From the NCBI GenBank assembly GCA_050084985.1, contig JBITNC010000002.1:2108001-2172000 (forward strand): a DNA stretch of 64,000 nt, given 5' to 3'. Positions 58,345 to 64,000 of this stretch are shown here, piece by piece (the first letter of the stretch is position 1; every line of letters begins with the position of its first letter). The notes beneath the pieces are model-generated. The model was not told the origin of the DNA and did not search any database. It saw nothing but the letters and a program-made list of their open reading frames with translations. The DNA comes from Nageia nagi (lineage: Eukaryota > Pinophyta). Both the position numbers and the translations under genes were made by a program.

Positions 58345-60032
58345 AGATGGAAATATTAAACCAAGGATTTTTCCAAGATTTAAATCTATAAGGATTATCC
58401 TAAATAGTTAAGAATGTTGTTATTCACCATCCATATATATATATATATCTTTAGCCCTTTGCAAATACTCATATCCATGTCTGTTCATCCCATTTTCCTT
58501 TAACACTTATTCTACTTACCCGCCATGTTTCCCAAAAAGTGTAGATAATGTAAGAACTATATTTTGCAACTCCTTATGTTATTTCTTCCAAATCAAAGTA
58601 AGGAGAAAGATTAAAAATTATATATGCAATGTTCATATCTCTATGTAACATATTAACAAATCAAGAAATATATAAAATTACATGTATTTTTTTAGCCTTT
58701 TTCTATTGTTGATGCAACCATTCCTCCCATTCATTTGTACCATCTTATTCATTTTCATCAAATCATCCCTCTTTCCTCCCCATAACCTTCAACCTCTTTC
58801 CAAAATTCTAAAGAAGTAATTCAAAGATAAAATCACCAAGCAATAGTCATTACAAATGGTGGCTAATCTTTCATTTTCACCAATAACTATCAAAATTTTG
58901 AAAATAAGTGAGATGCATATAGATAATTATAGATTAATGGATCATAAAGATTAAGATCATTATGAATAAATGGTAGATATGAACTAGGCATAATGACAAA
59001 CTAGCCTAAATATATAGAATGATTGAAGATAAAAAATTGTTAAAGATGACTAGCTAGACTACAACAACATGCTTCTTCATTAATCATGATATGGAATGGC
59101 ATCCTCAACAAGAAATATTCCAATATCAAAAAGAATATAAAGGAAGGGGATACCAAGGCAAAAACATCTTCTCACCATTCACTAGTTTGCTAGCTAAAGG
59201 TATTGTTTAGTATCTATTGTGTTTCCCTAGTTCCTTTCATCATCCCTTATGTCATGCCATAAATTTAATTATGTGATTATTCATTTTTTAGTAAATATAA
59301 ATCACTAAGTGGCCATTGTGATCATGTCCAAACACCACAACGAAGCTTCTATCCATCTCATTGCAAGATTTTATCCGCGGAGTTGTAGTTAGTCTTAGTC
59401 AAGGATTTTGATTTCTCAATATTTTGCTACAATATTTAAGTAGAATGTTGTTATTATTATTTTATTATATATTCTATGATAATGAGCTAGACTCATTGAA
59501 CATAAAATTGTAATTCAATGAAATCTCCTTTGCTTGGTATATCCATTGTTCATGAATGAATTCTATTTTCCTTTTATAGCCTTATGATATTTGAATGTTG
59601 GAGTGATATATTCTTCTTGAATATTTAACATCTATTATTACATTTTTTGAATGAGATATGTTGAGTATTTATTTTGTGTTACTATTTCATCTGTGTGACT
59701 CTTACCCAATGGAACTAGGCACCAATATTTATGTTATTGAATATTTATTATATTAAGGATAAATATTAAAAAGTATATATGGTGATTGATCATTTTTTAT
59801 ATTATACTTATTATATTAATTTCATCAGTTGGTTTTTAGAGTTAGATCTCAAAAAAGACATTGATAGGGTTACATTCCCAAGTCATTACTGAATACATTA
59901 GATATAAAATTATGATATACCTAAAAAGGAGGTCATTACCAAGTGATCACATACACATGTTGAAACCAAGGAGATTTAACAACCATGACACTTGCTTTAA
60001 CCTTGAAACTAAAGGGGTGTTAAGTCTTTTCA

Positions 60033-60824
60033 CACAACAAGTACTAGGAATATAGTTGCTAATTGGAGGTGTGAATGGGAAGGATTATTGGGAGGAGAAG
60101 AAGAAGAATCTGATGTATTGGGTGGAGATGAAACCATAACAATTAAATAATAAATAATATGTTGATCAAAGCTATTGATATTAAGGAGAGTGTTATGATG
60201 CTTACAAAGATTTTTGGGTGGATACCTCTCACTATTCATATTCATATCCTTAGTATGTTTCGATTGATTTTTGATGTGTTTGCAACCAATTGTGTAATAG
60301 GATCATTAATGCATTAGAATAATTAAATAAATGATATCCAAGGATACCTTCCTAATTTATGATATTTAAATGAATAAATATTCCATTCAAAATTGGATCT
60401 ATAACTCTCTTACTATATAATTCATAAATAGATACTAAAGAAAACTTCTATTTATTTAGTAAAGTTACTAAAAGGATTATGTATTATTTGATTTTATATA
60501 GATGTAAAAAAATACCCACAATCAAAAATACACCAAATTACAAACACCTTAATAATTTTCATGAAAGTATTATCATGTATTCTATACATGTAGAAATTGA
60601 TACCACAAAGAAGTTCAAGAGGTGGATGTGGATTTGGTGTGCATAGGGCTTTCCTAATATCCCCACCATGGATTTAGCTAATTAATAAAGATTCATTGGG
60701 ACCTAGATTTCATATATAGTGTTAATATTTTTGTATATAAATTCATCCTTTTTACTAGAACCAACCTTCAATCATAGACCATTTATGTGTACTAGTCTAA
60801 ACAAGGCCTTTGGCAGTGGCCAAT
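60033..60824. other. No gene recognised
   Basis: Flanking sequence of the Tat-type element. The 71-codon minus frame at 60030-60245 is a Ser/Pro low-complexity reading without support. Confidence 0.4.
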
Positions 60825-61250
60825 TTGAGGTGGCTTTTAGGGGGTAAACATAAATTGCCACTATATGTGATTTTGGTGGTAGGTTTTATGGGGTGGTTTT
60901 TAACATCCACCATAAATCATAATGTGGTAGGTAGGAAACACTGCTTCATCTCACCCAAAATAAAATAAAAAAAGTAAGCACGAGATTACATGGGCTATTT
61001 CATTCTAGAGGGGGTAGACCTAATATTATCATGTCATTTGTAGAGAGGGTAGGAAAGGAGAAGAGCAGAGAGGAGGATATGGAAGAGAGTATTAGAGAGT
61101 ATTAGAGGGAGGAGAGTGAGGAGAGGCTTAGCAGATAAGGCTAGTTAGAGGAAAGGAGAGGAGAGGTCCAACAAGGCTTGGCAGTAGGGTGAGGTACATT
61201 CTTCCATATTTTTCATACATGTCATAAGGATTTAAAAAACAAAAACTCAT
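60825..61250 (+). repeat. Dispersed repeat carrying a PPR fragment, copy 2
   Basis: Matches 10390-10740, with the same order of CCACTATATGTG, TTTTATGGGGTGG, CACCATAAATCATAA, a purine-rich stretch (61040-61180, longer here) and CAACAAGGCTTGGCAG. The purine block contains short GAGAGTATTAGA duplications. As at copy 1, PPR debris follows directly, and the match continues to about 61395. Confidence 0.65.
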
Positions 61251-62680
61251 TTTTGTTGTATTTTGGGATCATTCCAAACCATGAAATTATGTTTCCATCA
61301 TGCATCTTGTCAAATAATTCCTAGGCCTTATGTATTCTTTAATGTTTTATGTACATGTCTATCAAGGCATTCAAAATCCAAACATTTGAATTACAAGAAC
61401 CATGTAGGCATATCAACACATCCAATTTAGTTTTTGTGAGTATTTTGGTAATGAATTTCAATGTTACCTCAATATTCTTAGGGATTTTCTCTAAAAAAAT
61501 CCATTTTATGAATATTGTGCAATCATTGTAGACCATGAAATTATGTTTGCATCATGCATCTTGTCAAATATTTCTTGGGACTTGTGCATTATTTCACATT
61601 TTACATACATATCTATCAGGGAATTCAAAATCCAAATATTTGAATAACAAGTACCATGAAGATGCATTCACATACCTAATTCATATCTTATGAGTTGTTT
61701 GGCAATGAAGTTCAATGGTCCCTCAATAGTCTTAGGGATTTTCTCTGAAAACCCATTTTGTACATATCGTGAATTCATTTTAGACCATGAAACAGTGTTT
61801 GAATCATGCATCTTATAAAAAAATTCTCAAGCCTTGTGTATTCTTTTGCATTTCACATACATATCTATTAGGGCATTCAAAACCTAAACAATCAAATTAC
61901 AAGTACCATCTAGATACATCCACACATCTAATTTAGGTTTTATGAGTATTTTTGCAATGAAGTTCAATGGTACCTTGATATTCTTAGGTATTTTCTTTGA
62001 AAATCCATTTTATGCATATCATGCAATCATTACATACCATGAAGCTATGTTTGCATATCATTTTATGTATATTTTGCAATCATTGTAGACCATGAAATTG
62101 TGTTTGTATCTTATCAAACATTTTTCATGCAAGTAGAACACATACAAAGGTTTATATATGTTGTTAGGGTTGATTCCCAAGTGCTTCAACATATTAAAGA
62201 ATTTAAGGTCATCCTTATTATATCCATTAATTGCATATCCTCCAATCCTTACAAATCATGAAACTATGTTGCATCATGCATCTTATCATATAATTATTGG
62301 GCCTTGTGTATTCTTCTTCATTTTGCATACTTATCTATTAGGAAATTCATAACCATATAATTCAATGAAAAACCATTTTTGACAACTTTTTTATGGATTT
62401 TAATTCCTTATTCTAGAGTATGCTCAAATGTTGTTGGTAAAGGTTGTAGAGTTTGGTTTTACACCTGACAACTTCATCCTAAGATCATTGTAGTCAACGA
62501 AATTATGTCTCTATAACCTTTTAGAAAAATCCATTTGTACTTTTCCTCTAATAATTGTATTCTATGAGACTATTTTGCATCATGCACCTTATCAAACAAT
62601 TCTTAGACCATAAAATTGTGTGTGCATCATGCATCATTGTAGACCATGAAATTGTGTTAGAGTTTGTTTTAGTTGATGAC
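61250..62680 (-). pseudogene. PPR remnants in a tandem array of about 253 bases
   Basis: Minus-strand PPR pieces repeated head to tail. The tag ACCATGAAATTATG (reverse of the LFDxM part) falls at 61278, 61532, 61784 and 62036, spacing 252-254. The open piece 61339-61536 reads GSCNSNVWILNALIDMYIKH, a good repeat core. Towards 62160-62460, further pieces match the HGYNK and GVK-N-x-T tags seen at 22156 and 15250. A normal PLS triplet is about 100 codons, so a 84-codon unit lacks part of it. Non-functional. Confidence 0.65.
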
Positions 62681-63091
62681 ATATTCAAAGGAAAATACTT
62701 GAAGATTTACTTAATTTATTTAAATGAGAAACAAAAAAATATTTTTAGCAAAGCACAAAATATAAGAAACATAATGAAGACAAATATATTTTTTATCTTA
62801 TCAATAAATTAATAAAATATTCAAGAACCTCTCATTTGTAAATATTTTCTAGACGATGTCAATTCATTGCAGTATTCTTGATATGTGCTTTATAGGGGAA
62901 ATTATAGCTTGAAAAATATGCAACTCACAATCACCCCACCAAAGGAAAAAGAAATACATGATAAAATCTAATTGAGGATGTCACAAAAAAAGGATCATGT
63001 CATAAATAATTTGCATGATAGTAAGTACTTCAAATATGATAGTTCTATTTAATAATTATTCTTTTGGGAAAATTAGAATTGATTGTGATTT
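62681..63091. other. No feature recognised
   Basis: AT-rich sequence between the PPR array and the copia LTR. Nothing identified. Confidence 0.4.
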
Positions 63092-63697
63092 TGTTGGAAA
63101 TTATGGTGTATTGTAGAAACTATGGACCATAGATGGTTGCAATATTTTCTATTGATTAAAGAAATCTAAATAGATGTACATGATGTGAGAATAATCACAT
63201 TCTATTTTATTCATGAATTTACAAAGCTTTTATAGAGCTTGGACTGAGCTCAATATAGACAAATGATAGTTGAGTAGATAGGCTCAACATTTATTATACT
63301 CATATCCAAAACCATCAAATATGCTATGAATGTAGTTTAAACCTATTCTAGACAGTCAAACAGAACTCCTACAAACTAGAACAGATCAAAATAGATCAGA
63401 ATAGATCACCAAACTAAGCTATAGAGCCAAAATAAGTACAACCTGGACTATTCTGGGCATATAGCCAAAATGCCTAGCCTCCCATGAAATGTGGTCACAT
63501 TTTATGCGCAAGTGAAGAAGTCTTTGGGGGAGATGAGAATGCCATTAACAGCATTATGGCGATATGTCATTGAGGATGCCATAGATGGGGTGGCATAGGG
63601 CATGGCTAGCATTAGAATCATGCAACATGACCATGAAATCATGTTGGTTAGGAGCGCACTCCATGCGACCATGCAATCGCGTGCAAGTTAGTCAACA
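63092..63697 (-). repeat. 3' LTR of a minus-strand copia element
   Basis: On the minus strand it begins TGTTGACTAACTTGCACGCG after the polypurine run AAGGGGGAGAA and ends ATAATTTCCAACA. TATA-like CTATAAAAGC near 63227-63236 (minus). It is GC-richer and looks less decayed than other LTRs here. The partner LTR is beyond the window. The inner end is firm; the outer end at 63092 rests on the TGTTGG tip. Confidence 0.75.
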
Positions 63698-64000
63698 TTC
63701 TCCCCCTTGATGCTGAGGGGACTTACCAAAAAGATCCTCAGCAGTAGAAATTGAGCTTTAGCAACTCCTTTGGTGAAATAATTAACAATGTTGTCCAAAG
63801 TGTTGCAATACTTGAGCTCAATTACTCCTTTCTCCACCATATCTCTAATGAAGTGGTACTTCATGTCAAAGTGCTTTGATCTACTATGGTGGACTAGATT
63901 AAGTGCCAATTGAATGGCACTTTGGTTGTCACAATACAATGTAGTAGGACCAATTTGCTTTTCTCCAAGTTCTTCTAGAACTTTTCTAAGCCACAAGGCT
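63688..64000 (-). CDS. Ty1/copia polyprotein C-terminus (RNase H), partial
   Basis: End of a copia Pol protein, entering from beyond the window. The reading begins ALWLRKVLEELG at the window edge, so there is no start here. PTTLYCDNQSAIQLALNLVH has the catalytic Asp of the third RNase H motif. HSRSKHFDMKYHFIRDMVEK has the H-RSKH-D--YHF-R block, followed by GVIELKYCNTLDNIVNYFTK. No stop interrupts the 103 codons, making it the best preserved coding piece in the window. The polypurine tract lies within the last codons (SIKGENVD), and the TAA stop falls inside the LTR. Autonomy cannot be judged from this part. Confidence 0.88.
   Translation of the reverse strand, partial: ALWLRKVLEELGEKQIGPTTLYCDNQSAIQLALNLVHHSRSKHFDMKYHFIRDMVEKGVIELKYCNTLDNIVNYFTKGVAKAQFLLLRIFLVSPLSIKGENVD

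Larger units (their letters stand above)
43885..60032 (+). mobile_element. Tat/Athila-type Ty3/gypsy element with two later insertions
   Basis: A plus-strand element with LTRs over 2 kb, a decayed tRNA-Asp primer site, gag, protease, an extra RNase H, RT, its own RNase H remnant, integrase and a non-coding tail. About 16 kb as it stands, roughly 11.6 kb without the solo LTR (47725-48120) and the inserted LTR element (54163-58344). LTR similarity is clear by eye from about 43990 to 46199 against 53590 to 60032. The exact 5' limit and target duplication are unresolved (the right flank is CACAA). All ORFs are broken. Confidence 0.85.
53292..60032 (+). repeat. 3' LTR of Tat-type element, interrupted
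   Basis: Partner of 43885-46199 with the 4.2-kb element at 54163-58344 inserted. It resumes at 58350 with GGAAATATTAAACCAAGGAT and ends ...AAGTCTTTTCA at 60032. Its first 300 bases hold three imperfect tandem copies of a block with AAATACACT and GGCATGAT (from about 53390, 53480 and 53548) that the 5' LTR largely lacks. The start is a guess based on the TG after the purine run. Confidence 0.75.

Noticed and set aside
60030-60245. Minus-strand Ser/Pro-rich ORF of 71 codons
   Set aside because: Low complexity, starts at the LTR boundary, no homology visible.
1-64000. tRNA, rRNA and intact host genes
   Set aside because: I scanned for cloverleaf-like and rRNA-like blocks and for long exons with conserved frames and found none I could support.

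Overview
This window is AT-rich, gene-poor plant nuclear DNA and reads almost entirely as a graveyard of nested, heavily decayed retrotransposons. Evidence for a plant: Ty3/gypsy elements of the chromovirus and Tat/Athila types, Ty1/copia elements with UBN2-type gag, tRNA-iMet and tRNA-Asp primer-binding sites, plant mobile domain remnants and many fragments of plant-type PPR genes. The age of the elements, the dispersed PPR debris and the lack of any intact gene suggest a large-genome vascular plant. A gymnosperm is plausible, but the sequence does not prove it. I see no intact host gene, no tRNA or rRNA gene and no CRISPR.

Layout. 1-3573: minus-strand Ty3/gypsy remnant with 5' LTR, iMet primer site, gag, zinc-knuckle region and protease. 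3587-5581: direct repeats around an unrecognised segment. 6137-9989: LTR-like segment and a degenerate coiled-coil ORF (minus). 10390-11375: a dispersed repeat carrying a PPR fragment, then a second repeat copied again at 19620. 11409-16333: LTR element (minus) with PPR-derived sequence inside it. 16380-17650: plant mobile domain pseudogene (minus). 20300-22740: PPR remnants (minus). 25900-26600: second plant mobile domain pseudogene (plus). 28169-30836: 5' part of a copia-type element. 30913-43626: full-length chromovirus (TSD AAAAT), split by a nested minus-strand copia at 34438-41377 (TSD CCTCT). About 43885-60032: a very large Tat/Athila-type element with LTRs over 2 kb. Its gag is interrupted by a solo LTR (47725-48120, TSD CATTA). 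Its 3' LTR is interrupted by a coding-free LTR element (54163-58344, TSD AGATG). 60825-62680: another copy of the dispersed repeat leading into a PPR array. 63092-64000: 3' end of a minus-strand copia running off the window.

How it fits together. The perfect target-site duplications give a partial chronology: copia inserted after the chromovirus, and the solo LTR and the coding-free element inserted after the Tat element. Three LTR sets (28169, 34438 and 54163) resemble each other and look like one family with coding and non-coding members. Enzymatic cores are broken mainly by G-to-A or C-to-T changes, as expected for long-methylated DNA. In three unrelated integrases the second catalytic Asp and the Glu have become Asn and Lys. 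Everything functional here is past tense: no element looks able to make its own proteins.
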